Assembly (NCBI GenBank): GCA_903865935.1 | Contig: CAIPLT010000072.1 | Span: 1-34,562, forward strand | DNA: 34,562 nucleotides | Direction: 5' to 3' | Source of the DNA: Caldifarciminota bacterium | GTDB taxonomy: Bacteria > Hydrothermota > Tepidihabitantia > Tepidihabitantales > CAIPLT01 | Shown here: positions 14,112 to 22,017 of the stretch, in pieces | Layout: the number at the start of each line of letters is the position of its first letter | Position numbering within the stretch: the stretch's first letter is position 1 | The notes under the pieces: generated by a model | Seen by the model: only the letters and a program-made list of their open reading frames with translations | Told to the model about the DNA's origin: nothing | Databases searched by the model: none | Made by a program: the position numbers and the translations under genes

Positions 14112-15260
14112 TTATTTTTTCTTATTTGCATTTGAGTCTGACTTGGTTGAATTCTGCTTGTTTTCTAGAAATGACGGTTCTGGTTTTACGTGGTCGCCAT
14201 CCTTAAGTTTAGCGAGCATCTTATATGGTCCGGTCACAACAACATTACCCGGTTTTATGCCGTCAAGTATTTCAATTTCGGTCTCACTGGAAAGACCGGT
14301 TTTAATCGATGTCAGCTTGGCGATACCTTTTTCTACCAGAAACACGGTCTGAGTTTCTTCGCCTTTGACTTTTCTTCTACCGGCGGCCTGAATCGGTATA
14401 ACAAGCACGCTGTCTTTTTCACCGGTAATGATTTCCGCATTGATTGATAGACCGGGTCTTAAATCTGGTGATGTCTGGTCAAGTGCGATTTCGATTTCAA
14501 AATCAGTGGTCTGGTCAGTCAGGGCACTGGAAGCAGTTGTTTTCGGCATATAACCGACTTTGGTCACATTGCCGGTAAAAGTGGTATCCGGGAAAGCATC
14601 CATTGTGATATTTGCCTTGGCACCGATTTTTACAGAAGGGACATCGGTTTCGTCAAGGTTAATTATACCCATCATCTTGTTTAGATCAGCGATTACCATC
14701 AGAATTGTTCCGGTATAGTTCATGGTACCAATCATCACGGCTTCGCCTTCTTCAATATTGAGCTGGGTGACGGTGCCGGAAATCGGGGCGGTAATTTTGG
14801 TCTTTTCATAACTGTCCTGTGCCTGCTGTAACCGGGCTTTGGCGGTCTTGTATGATGCCCGCGCGCTTTCATAATCCTGCGGGGCGATCAAACTCTGGGC
14901 ATACAAACTTTCACTGCGGGCAAACGCCTGAGACGCCTGGTCAAACTGGGCTTGCGCCAGATCAAGACTGGCACGGGTGCTGGTTGAATCTAATAAGCAG
15001 AGCAGTTGTCCTTTTACCACATGGTTGCCCTCTTTGACAAACAGTTTTTCGACCGTGCCCATGGTCTGGGACTGGATATTAACCTGATTGTCCGCTTTGA
15101 GCTCGCCGTCACCAGAAACCTTGGAGACAATTTTTCCATAATCAGCCGGTTTAGTTTCAACCACCAAACCCTGTTCCTTGAATTTCAGATTAAGTATAAT
15201 GATGAGCGCTAAAAGAATTACAACTCCAATGATAACAAATAATCTAGTTTTCTTTTTCAT
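14112..15260 (-). CDS. Periplasmic adaptor (MacA-like membrane fusion protein)
   Basis: A 382-residue inner-membrane-anchored adaptor. One N-terminal membrane helix (about 6-26) is followed by a beta-barrel/lipoyl half (GTVEKLFVKEGNHVVKGQLLCLLD), a coiled-coil hairpin of about 70 residues rich in Ala/Gln (QAQFDQASQAFARSESL to ARLQQAQDSYEKT), the second lipoyl half (ITAPISGTVTQLNIEEGEAV) and beta domains. The Lys/Asn/Ser-rich tail is low complexity. GGAG precedes the ATG. It should bridge the ABC transporter to the TolC-like protein encoded just upstream. Confidence 0.93.
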   Translation of the reverse strand: MKKKTRLFVIIGVVILLALIIILNLKFKEQGLVVETKPADYGKIVSKVSGDGELKADNQVNIQSQTMGTVEKLFVKEGNHVVKGQLLCLLDSTSTRASLDLAQAQFDQASQAFARSESLYAQSLIAPQDYESARASYKTAKARLQQAQDSYEKTKITAPISGTVTQLNIEEGEAVMIGTMNYTGTILMVIADLNKMMGIINLDETDVPSVKIGAKANITMDAFPDTTFTGNVTKVGYMPKTTASSALTDQTTDFEIEIALDQTSPDLRPGLSINAEIITGEKDSVLVIPIQAAGRRKVKGEETQTVFLVEKGIAKLTSIKTGLSSETEIEILDGIKPGNVVVTGPYKMLAKLKDGDHVKPEPSFLENKQNSTKSDSNANKKK

Positions 15261-15296
15261 GATATCTCCATCTATATTTTAAATTGTCGATAATTT

Positions 15297-16598
15297 TTAC
15301 TTGTCATTAACAATCCCTAAAAGATACTGAATCTGGGTATAATTAATGTAGGTATCGTACAGCGCGCTGATATAGGTATTCTGCGCGGTATCGAAATTCA
15401 GTTCCGTGTTAAATAAATCAAGCTGGGTAATTGCACCAAGCCGATATTGCTGCTGAGCTAACTGAAGCAGCTGGCGGTTCAGTTCCAGATTTTGCGAGGC
15501 ATACTGATAATTTTCTTTGGCTTCGCGATAAGAGAAGAGCGCATTGAGCGCACTTTTTCTTAACAGGATTTCCGCCTTGCGCAGTGAGACATCTGCCCGT
15601 TTCAGTTCATTGCGGGTGCTGAAAATATTTAATAAAAATGATTTAATTTCAAAAATCGGAAAGTTCAAGCCTGCGCCATAAGTGATGACATCATTGTTTT
15701 TCCAGTCCGCAGTTTTCTTGGGCAACAGCGATTCAGCATAATTGCTCTCCCAGAACAGATTGACCGATGGTATGAGATTGGCATATGCTGAAATATGATT
15801 GGTAGTGGCGATTGATTTGGACTTGCGGGCGGATAAAAGATTCGGGTTTTTACTAAAAATATCCGCAATAAAATTATCAATATCAAAATCCAAATTAGGT
15901 GCATCTGGAGTTGTGGTCGGTTTAAGAATTGTATTATCATCAAGTCCGAGCTGTCCTTTTAAATCTTCTGCGCTTATTTTCAGATTTTTTTCCGCAGTTA
16001 TCCGATTAATTTTTGCCTGGCTCTCAAAAGTCTGGCTGCGCAGTAAATCAAACTGGGTAATCTGACCAAGACGAAACTTTTCTTTAACCAGATTATAATT
16101 ATCCGTGGCACGCGCCAAAGACGCAGTTGCCGCATCAAAAAAGTTATATGCTTTTGCCAGGGTATAGTAACTCGTCTTGACTGAATAAATCAAATTAGCA
16201 GTCTTATCTTTTGCCTGCAGGCGGTAATAGTCATTGGTCAGCTTGCCTTTAACAACATTGCTGAAAGCATTGGCATCAAAAAGCACCTGTGACAATCCGA
16301 CTGAGCCGGTGTAAGTTTTGGTTACAACATCAGGGGTAAGAGGGGTGGTCGGTATTTTACTTTTAGTGTAGGTTGCGGAAGTTATCGGTGTCGGTAAAAT
16401 TCCAAGAATACCCGAGGCGAGACTCAAAGTGCCCGACCGCTTGTCAACCGATGCTTCCTGTTTAGCCGGGCTCTTTTTCCATGCCAGATTGAGCGCATCG
16501 TCCAAGGATAAATACAGGGTGTCATTCTGCGCAAAAATCGGTGTGACTGTTGCAACAAATAATACAATTAGTAAAAAATAAAAAATTCTATATCTCAT
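15297..16598 (-). CDS. TolC-family outer membrane efflux protein
   Basis: A 433-residue protein with a signal peptide (about 1-23, ending FAQ) and two outer-membrane-efflux repeats: LSLDDALNLAWKKSPA near the N-terminus with its coiled-coil partner, and the second around 245-430 ending in QLLQLAQQQYRLGAITQLDLFNTELNF. The RLGxITxxDL turn appears in both halves (LGQITQFDLL and LGAITQLDLF), as in TolC trimers. It is the first gene of the efflux operon, so outer-membrane and inner-membrane parts are made together. No binding site precedes the ATG, and a TATAAT ends 6 bases before it, suggesting a leaderless mRNA. Confidence 0.93.
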   Translation of the reverse strand: MRYRIFYFLLIVLFVATVTPIFAQNDTLYLSLDDALNLAWKKSPAKQEASVDKRSGTLSLASGILGILPTPITSATYTKSKIPTTPLTPDVVTKTYTGSVGLSQVLFDANAFSNVVKGKLTNDYYRLQAKDKTANLIYSVKTSYYTLAKAYNFFDAATASLARATDNYNLVKEKFRLGQITQFDLLRSQTFESQAKINRITAEKNLKISAEDLKGQLGLDDNTILKPTTTPDAPNLDFDIDNFIADIFSKNPNLLSARKSKSIATTNHISAYANLIPSVNLFWESNYAESLLPKKTADWKNNDVITYGAGLNFPIFEIKSFLLNIFSTRNELKRADVSLRKAEILLRKSALNALFSYREAKENYQYASQNLELNRQLLQLAQQQYRLGAITQLDLFNTELNFDTAQNTYISALYDTYINYTQIQYLLGIVNDK

Positions 16599-16604
16599 AT
16601 ACTT

Positions 16605-16635
16605 ATTATACGAATAATTTTACCTTAAGTTTCAA
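16605..16635 (-). promoter_or_regulatory. Promoter of the efflux operon, probably leaderless
   Basis: On the minus strand a perfect TATAAT (16610-16605) stands 6 bases before the ATG at 16598. The best -35 is TTGAAA (16635-16630) with a long 19-base spacer, so the -35 match is weaker than at adk or aspS. No Shine-Dalgarno lies in the 6 bases between box and ATG. Confidence 0.55.
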
Positions 16636-16679
16636 TATTTATTAGACTCATCAAATATATTTAAGATGTGGTTTTCTTA

Positions 16680-17345
16680 TCACTGTCCCATCTGCCGTCC
16701 CGGGAAAATCGAAGTGATGATGATATAAAGCAACCAGACACCAAAAACCAGATAATAACTCCGCTTGTCTTTAATCGCATAGATTGTTTTTAAGCCCAGA
16801 CCGATTAGAATCACTTCCCAGATTGTAAAGAAATCGAGTTTTGACGCCAATCGGAAAAAGTAACTGCTTTTCGAAAGCATCGGGAAAAACAAAGCAAAAC
16901 TCGTATGAACAAAAGGTGTCTTTTTAATCAGAATCAGTATCGCTTTGATAATTATTGCCGGTATGCGGACCAGCGCCGCGCCGACCACCGTGCAGAAGGT
17001 AACCAGGAAAACGCCATTCGAGCCAATCAACGGCAGTAAAAAGTTAAAAACCAGACCAGCGATTAACAGCGCCAAAGGAACGATAATAAGCGCACTGACA
17101 ACGCCGGAAATCATTACAAATGGACCGCTCATAAAACGCTGGGCACGTTCCATTTGTTCGGGAGTCAAATTACGTTCTCTTAATTGAGCAAGCTTCTGCT
17201 CAGGACTGAATGTAGTCAAGACAACAAGCGTGAGAAGTATTGATGCAACGACAATGATTATTAAGGGAATCAGCCACTTGGGTTTTTCTTTGGTTCTATT
17301 AAAATACTTGGTCGGCGAAAAATAAATATCAAAAATATTCATCAT
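16680..17345 (-). CDS. Yip1-family integral membrane protein
   Basis: A 221-residue protein with about five hydrophobic segments (near 25-46, 73-95, 103-125, 130-150 and 170-215) and a short soluble N-terminus, MMNIFDIYFSPTKYFNRTKEKPKW, that matches the start of bacterial Yip1-domain proteins (IYFSPTxxFxxI/xKPxW). Molecular function is unknown; the family is linked to membrane trafficking in eukaryotes, and bacterial members often lie near transporters. AAGGAGG precedes two tandem ATG codons. It precedes the efflux operon by about 80 bases but has its own promoter, and tolC has another. Confidence 0.83.
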   Translation of the reverse strand: MMNIFDIYFSPTKYFNRTKEKPKWLIPLIIIVVASILLTLVVLTTFSPEQKLAQLRERNLTPEQMERAQRFMSGPFVMISGVVSALIIVPLALLIAGLVFNFLLPLIGSNGVFLVTFCTVVGAALVRIPAIIIKAILILIKKTPFVHTSFALFFPMLSKSSYFFRLASKLDFFTIWEVILIGLGLKTIYAIKDKRSYYLVFGVWLLYIIITSIFPGRQMGQ

Positions 17346-17385
17346 GCCTCCTTGATAACAGTGTATTTCAACATAATTAAATCAG

Positions 17386-17413
17386 ATTATAGAATAGTTT
17401 TGATTTAAGTCAA
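17386..17413 (-). promoter_or_regulatory. Promoter of the Yip1-family gene
   Basis: On the minus strand TTGACT (17413-17408), a 16-base spacer and a perfect TATAAT (17391-17386), 11 of 12 consensus bases. The leader to the ATG is about 35 bases and contains AAGGAGG. Confidence 0.75.
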
Positions 17414-17506
17414 GTATTATTGATAGGGTAGAGGAGACTAAATTTTTAATCTTGTAATCGTTTTCAGGGCTTGCCTGGGGCTTGCTTTGGTTAATACTGG
17501 GATACG

Positions 17507-17833
17507 ATGTTTTCAGGTGATGTCGTCTCGACTAAACTTGCTGGTTACAAGGAAAAAATGCGTGAGTAACTCGCTAGTATCTTTCCTATGCAAGAGACGG
17601 TTGAGAACGAAGTCAAGTTAATCCTGGCTGAAGCCGGCACTTCGACGATTCAGAACCCGTTTTATATCAACTTCGGACGCGAAGTTTATAAACTTAAGAA
17701 CAAATTTACGGGCGCACAGCTTCTGAATACGGTTGATATCACAATCAACAAATGGGTCGGCAAAGGACTTGACCGAGACACCCTGGAGAAAATCCGCAAC
17801 ACCGTTTTCGCAATCGCGGCACCTGCACCGTAA
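17507..17833 (+). pseudogene. Small unidentified gene interrupted by an in-frame TAA
   Basis: An ATG at 17507 opens a 20-codon frame (MFSGDVVSTKLAGYKE...) that meets TAA at 17567-17569. The same frame continues without further stops through Met at 17588 to the TAA at 17831-17833, giving 109 codons in total. Both parts use similar, relatively GC-rich codons (GTC, AAC, ATC, AAG) unlike the AT-rich neighbours, so they look like one former or recoded gene. The protein is small, soluble and charged, with no recognised domain. The fragment from 17588 (81 residues) could still be made. No good Shine-Dalgarno is seen at 17507 or 17588. A hairpin follows at 17867. Confidence 0.55.
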
Positions 17834-17866
17834 AGTTAACTCCTAACTTCTTACTGGCACAACAAA

Positions 17867-17897
17867 AGGAGACGGATAAACTGTCTTTTCGTCTCCT
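17867..17897 (+). terminator. Hairpin after the interrupted gene
   Basis: An 8-base-pair GC-rich perfect stem (17867-17874 with 17890-17897) with a 15-base loop lies 34 bases after the stop codon. The following bases are only moderately T-rich, so it is a probable but not ideal intrinsic terminator. Confidence 0.55.
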
Positions 17898-17950
17898 GTA
17901 TATTTACGCATATAGTTCATACTCGTCGGTCATTAAACACATTTTCTCCT

Positions 17951-17979
17951 TTGACTTTTGAGTTTATTTTAGTTATATT
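17951..17979 (+). promoter_or_regulatory. Promoter of aspS, probably leaderless
   Basis: TTGACT (17951-17956), an exact 17-base spacer and TATATT (17974-17979), 10 of 12 consensus bases. The aspS ATG begins 5 bases after the -10 box at 17985, so the first transcribed base should be the A of the ATG or very near it. Confidence 0.75.
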
Positions 17980-17984
17980 TTGGT

Positions 17985-19280
17985 ATGGAAAGAATTTTAG
18001 CAAAAGATGTTAAGAATCATGTTGGTGAAGAGATAAAATTACAGGGCTGGGTTTTTCAAATCCGTCCGGTTGGCAAGATTAAGTTTTTGATTCTAAGAGA
18101 CCGGACTGGCGTTGTCCAGACCATTATCTTGAATAAAGAGATTGATATTTCTAATGTCGAACGGGAAAGTGTTGTGACAATTTATGGCAAACCTAAATTG
18201 GAAAAACAGGCGCCAGGCGGAGTTGAAGTCGAAGTTTTAAAGGTTGAGTTAATGGAAAAAGCTGCAACACCTTTACCATTTGAAGTTAATCGCGCATCCG
18301 ATTTGCTAAACATTAAAATTGATACTTTGCTTGACCACCGACCATTCAGCTTGAGAAATCCTGAGATATCAAGTATTTTTCGGGTGCAGGCAGAGATTGT
18401 ACGCGCATATGCGGAGTTTTTGCGTAATGACGGATTTTTACAAGTCCATACATCGAAAATAATATCAGCGGGCACTGAAGGCGGAACCAATCTTTTTCCA
18501 ATTCAGTATTTTGAACAGACCGCATATCTGGCTCAGAGCCCGCAATTCTATAAACAGATGCTGGTCGGCGCAGGATATGAACGGATATTTGAAATCGGTT
18601 TTGTGTATCGGGCAGAAGACCACGCCACTTCAAGACATATTAACGAATACCTGAGTCTTGATTTTGAGATGGGATTTATTGAATCAGAACAGGATGTTAT
18701 CAATGAGGAAATCAGACTACTCAAATATGTTTTTACCTGCTTAAAAGAGAATTGCTCAGAAGAACTGAAACTGCACGGTGTGGAACTTCAAGATATTGAT
18801 ACGATACCGCAGCTGAAATTAGGCGAAGCGATAAAGGTTCTCAAGGATAAATACAACAAGACAATGGAGACCGAGAATGATTTAGACCCGGAAGGCGAGC
18901 GATTGATTTGCGAATACTCGAAAAAAGAATTCAATTCCGACTTTGTTTATATCACTTATTATCCAGCGAGCGGCAGGCCATTTTACACAATGCCGGATGG
19001 CACTGGCCTGACCAGAGGATTTGATTTACTTTACAAAGGTCTGGAAGTGACGACCGGCAGTCAGAGAATTAATAATTATGATATGCTGGTAGATAATATG
19101 AGAAAATTCGGTCTGAAACCGGAAAATTTTGAGTTCTATCTGGAGATATTTAAATATGGTATGCCGCCTCATGGCGGATTGGCAATCGGCACCGAGCGGT
19201 TAACCCAGCAGATTTTAAGCCTGAAAAATGTCCGGGAAGCGAGTTTGTTTCCACGAGACCGTTTCCGGCTTACACCGTAA
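17985..19280 (+). CDS. aspS: Aspartyl-tRNA synthetase, archaeal-type (possibly non-discriminating)
   Basis: A 431-residue class II synthetase. Residues about 1-105 are the OB-fold anticodon-binding domain (LQGWVFQIRPVGKIKFLILRD). The catalytic domain has TSKIISAGTEGGTNLF (157-171), motif 2 from Arg209 (RAEDHATSRHINEYLSLDFE) and motif 3 near the end, GGLAIGTERLTQQIL, closing with LFPRD. The short length, absence of the bacterial GAD insertion and terminal FPRD identify the archaeal-type AspRS rather than AsnRS. In bacteria such enzymes often charge both tRNA-Asp and tRNA-Asn, with GatCAB amidation; this is inference. No ribosome binding site is present. Confidence 0.9.
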   Translation: MERILAKDVKNHVGEEIKLQGWVFQIRPVGKIKFLILRDRTGVVQTIILNKEIDISNVERESVVTIYGKPKLEKQAPGGVEVEVLKVELMEKAATPLPFEVNRASDLLNIKIDTLLDHRPFSLRNPEISSIFRVQAEIVRAYAEFLRNDGFLQVHTSKIISAGTEGGTNLFPIQYFEQTAYLAQSPQFYKQMLVGAGYERIFEIGFVYRAEDHATSRHINEYLSLDFEMGFIESEQDVINEEIRLLKYVFTCLKENCSEELKLHGVELQDIDTIPQLKLGEAIKVLKDKYNKTMETENDLDPEGERLICEYSKKEFNSDFVYITYYPASGRPFYTMPDGTGLTRGFDLLYKGLEVTTGSQRINNYDMLVDNMRKFGLKPENFEFYLEIFKYGMPPHGGLAIGTERLTQQILSLKNVREASLFPRDRFRLTP

Positions 19281-19298
19281 TCAATTTTGCGAAGCAAA

Positions 19299-21374
19299 AT
19301 GGCTAAGAAAAAAGTCAGCAACACTTTTTTAGTAATTCTTGCTGTCGCTGCGTTTATTCTGGGGATAGGGTTTGCGGCGATTATTCGGTTAAGCACTGAC
19401 CTGCCGTCACCCGATGAGATAAAAAACTACCAGCCTTTGGCATCAACGAAAATACTGGATTGTAAAGAACGCTTAATCTGCGAATTTTTCCAGCAGCGCA
19501 GAACACCAGTGCCTTTATCCCAGATTCCTCCAATGCTCAAAGACGGTCTGATTCTGGTCGAGGATAAACGGTTTTATTCGCATTGGGGAGTTGACGTGAT
19601 CCGTATTTTTGGCGCTGCTTTTTATAATCTAAAATCGATGCGCAAAGCACAAGGCGCAAGCACAATAACCCAGCAGCTGGCGCGCAATATGTTTCTGACC
19701 CAGAAAAAGACTTTTGCCAGAAAATTCAAAGAGATGCTGGTCGCATTTGAACTGGAACGGGCATATTCCAAAGATGAAATCCTGGAGTTGTATTTAAATC
19801 AGGTGTGGTTCGGACAGGGGGTATACGGCGTACAGGCGGCGTCGCAGGTTTATTTTAACAAATCGGTTCAGGACCTGTCTTTAACCCAGTGCGCTTTAAT
19901 CGCAGCATTGCCCAAGGCACCGCAGTACTATTCGCCGTATGTCAATCCCAAAGCAGCATTGAATCGGAGGAACCTATTCCTGCGCATATTGTATAAAAAC
20001 AATAAGATTACCAAACCGGAATTGGACAAAGCTTTGGCACAGCCGTTGGGCGTGGTGCCAAAGTCAACCCTGCATAACGAGGCGCCGTATTTTATTGAAG
20101 AAATAAGAAAATATCTTGCTGACAAGTATGGTGATGATTTTGTCTACAAGAGCGGGGCGACGATTTATAGCACGCTGGACTTAGATATGCAGCGCAGCGC
20201 AAATAGTGCCACCGAAAATAATCTTAAGCAAATCGAAAAAGATTACAATTTACCAAACCGAAAAGCGAGTTATGATACAGTCGCAGTTTTTGATTCGCTT
20301 GCCAAACCAGCATATCTGCAATGCGCATTGATCGCAATCGACCCCAAGACCGGTTATATCCGGGCGATGATTGGTGGTCGGGATTTTCGCCAGAGTCAGT
20401 TCAACCGTGCGCTCCAGGCAAAACGGCAAGCTGGTTCATCGTTTAAACCATTCGTTTATACGACCGCAATTGACCAGGGTTTTACCCCAGCCACTTTGGA
20501 GCTTGATGAACCGCTCACGATTAATATAGCGGGGGTCAAAGCACCATATACACCAACAGATTTTGACCATCAGTATATGGGTGAAATGACATTAAGGAGA
20601 GCTTTAGCTTTATCACGGAATATTGTTGCGGTTCGTTTGATAAGTAATGTAACTCCAGAAGCGGTGGTGCGTTATGCTCATTCAATGGGTATTACCAGCC
20701 CGCTGCAGCCGTATTATTCTTTAGCACTCGGTTCCTGTGATGTTTCATTGATTGATATGACAAAAAGTTTCTGTGTACTGGCAAATAACGGTTATCGAAC
20801 CAAACCCACCTTTATCATAAAAATTGTCGATTCTGATGGCAGGGTTATCGAAGAGAATACAATCGAAAGTGAACAGGTAATCAGTCCGCAAGTCGCATAT
20901 GTCGTTACTAATATGATGGAAAGTGTGATTAATGAGGGAACTGGTTATGCGGTCAGACAGCTCGGATTTAATTATCCGGCTGCGGGTAAAACAGGTACGA
21001 CCGATGATTATACTGATGCTTGGTTTGTCGGGTATACACCAGACGTTGCTTGTGGTGTATGGGTCGGTTATGACCAGAAGAAAATGATTTTTCACAATGC
21101 GACCGGTGGTGGTATTGCGGCACCAATCTGGGGAGAATTTATGAACGGTATTACTTCGGTTGTTTCAGGCAGTGATTTTCAACAACCGGATAGTATCAGT
21201 TGGGTTAGAGTGTGCGATCTGACTGGTTATTTAGCGACTTCAAGATGTCCCAAGATTCGAGAGGAAGTTTTTATTACCGGTACTGAACCGAAGCAGGAAT
21301 GCAAGTTTCATAAATTAGGTTTACCAAACCAGGAATTTCAAGCTCCAGATTACAGGTCAATTGAAGGTTTCTAA
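19299..21374 (+). CDS. Class A penicillin-binding protein (PBP1A type)
   Basis: Polymerises and cross-links peptidoglycan. From ATG 19299 it has 691 residues: an N-terminal membrane anchor (about 9-30), a GT51 glycosyltransferase domain with catalytic Glu88 (VEDKRFYSHWGVD), ASTITQQLARN and ELYLNQVWFG, then the transpeptidase with Ser380-X-X-Lys383 (GSSFKPF), Ser439-Arg-Asn441 and Lys564-Thr-Gly. All catalytic residues are present. An in-frame TTG at 19287 is possible, but the ATG is preferred although its binding site is weak. It lies 18 bases after aspS and overlaps the next gene by 14 bases. Confidence 0.95.
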   Translation: MAKKKVSNTFLVILAVAAFILGIGFAAIIRLSTDLPSPDEIKNYQPLASTKILDCKERLICEFFQQRRTPVPLSQIPPMLKDGLILVEDKRFYSHWGVDVIRIFGAAFYNLKSMRKAQGASTITQQLARNMFLTQKKTFARKFKEMLVAFELERAYSKDEILELYLNQVWFGQGVYGVQAASQVYFNKSVQDLSLTQCALIAALPKAPQYYSPYVNPKAALNRRNLFLRILYKNNKITKPELDKALAQPLGVVPKSTLHNEAPYFIEEIRKYLADKYGDDFVYKSGATIYSTLDLDMQRSANSATENNLKQIEKDYNLPNRKASYDTVAVFDSLAKPAYLQCALIAIDPKTGYIRAMIGGRDFRQSQFNRALQAKRQAGSSFKPFVYTTAIDQGFTPATLELDEPLTINIAGVKAPYTPTDFDHQYMGEMTLRRALALSRNIVAVRLISNVTPEAVVRYAHSMGITSPLQPYYSLALGSCDVSLIDMTKSFCVLANNGYRTKPTFIIKIVDSDGRVIEENTIESEQVISPQVAYVVTNMMESVINEGTGYAVRQLGFNYPAAGKTGTTDDYTDAWFVGYTPDVACGVWVGYDQKKMIFHNATGGGIAAPIWGEFMNGITSVVSGSDFQQPDSISWVRVCDLTGYLATSRCPKIREEVFITGTEPKQECKFHKLGLPNQEFQAPDYRSIEGF

Positions 21375-22017
21375 ATCTTTTCCTGAACCGCGCATCTTTG
21401 AGATTTATCAAAAACTTTATAATCATTATGGAAGTCAACATTGGTGGCCCGGTGATACATCATTTGAGGTTATGGTTGGAGCGATCTTGACCCAAAATAC
21501 TGCCTGGAATAATGTTGAAAAAGCGATTAGTATTCTCAAACAAAATAGACTTTTAAATCCAAAAAAACTTGCTAAACTACAGAAATCAGAATTGAGCGTT
21601 CTTATTAAACCTTCGGGTTTTTATAATATTAAAGCAAAGCGTTTAATGTCATTTACGAATTTTATTAATGATAAGTATTCGGGTAGAATTGAAAAGATGA
21701 AACTACAAAAACTATCTGTGCTTAGAGAACAATTGCTTACAGTTAATGGAATAGGGGAAGAGACTGCGGATTCAATTCTCTTATACGGACTAAATAAACC
21801 GATATTTGTTGTTGACGCATATACCAGAAGAATTTTTACGAGGCACGATTTTTTTAATGCGCGAGCGAGTTATTCATCGATGCAGAGATTTTTTATGCAG
21901 AACCTTCCAAAAACATTGAAAATCTATAACGAATATCATGCGCTACTGGTGAGACTGGCAAAGGATTTCTGCCGCACAAAACCACAATGTAGCACCTGCT
22001 TGATTAACGCATTATGA
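21361..22017 (+). CDS. Endonuclease III-like DNA glycosylase (HhH-GPD, MagIII/COG2231 group)
   Basis: A 218-residue base-excision repair enzyme. The core is typical (FEVMVGAILTQNTAWNNVEKA), with the hairpin-helix-hairpin VNGIGEETADSILLYGL and the catalytic Asp in FVVDAYTRR. The position of the lyase lysine of Nth (GVGRKTA) is Glu here, as in the monofunctional alkyl-base glycosylases of the MagIII type, so Nth activity is unlikely. The C-terminal iron-sulfur motif has only three cysteines (FCRTKPQCSTC) and the TGA stop falls five residues after the third, where a fourth Cys is expected. The start is TTG, 14 bases inside the PBP gene; the stop overlaps the lptD start as ATGA. Confidence 0.87.
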   Translation: MKVSKSFPEPRIFEIYQKLYNHYGSQHWWPGDTSFEVMVGAILTQNTAWNNVEKAISILKQNRLLNPKKLAKLQKSELSVLIKPSGFYNIKAKRLMSFTNFINDKYSGRIEKMKLQKLSVLREQLLTVNGIGEETADSILLYGLNKPIFVVDAYTRRIFTRHDFFNARASYSSMQRFFMQNLPKTLKIYNEYHALLVRLAKDFCRTKPQCSTCLINAL

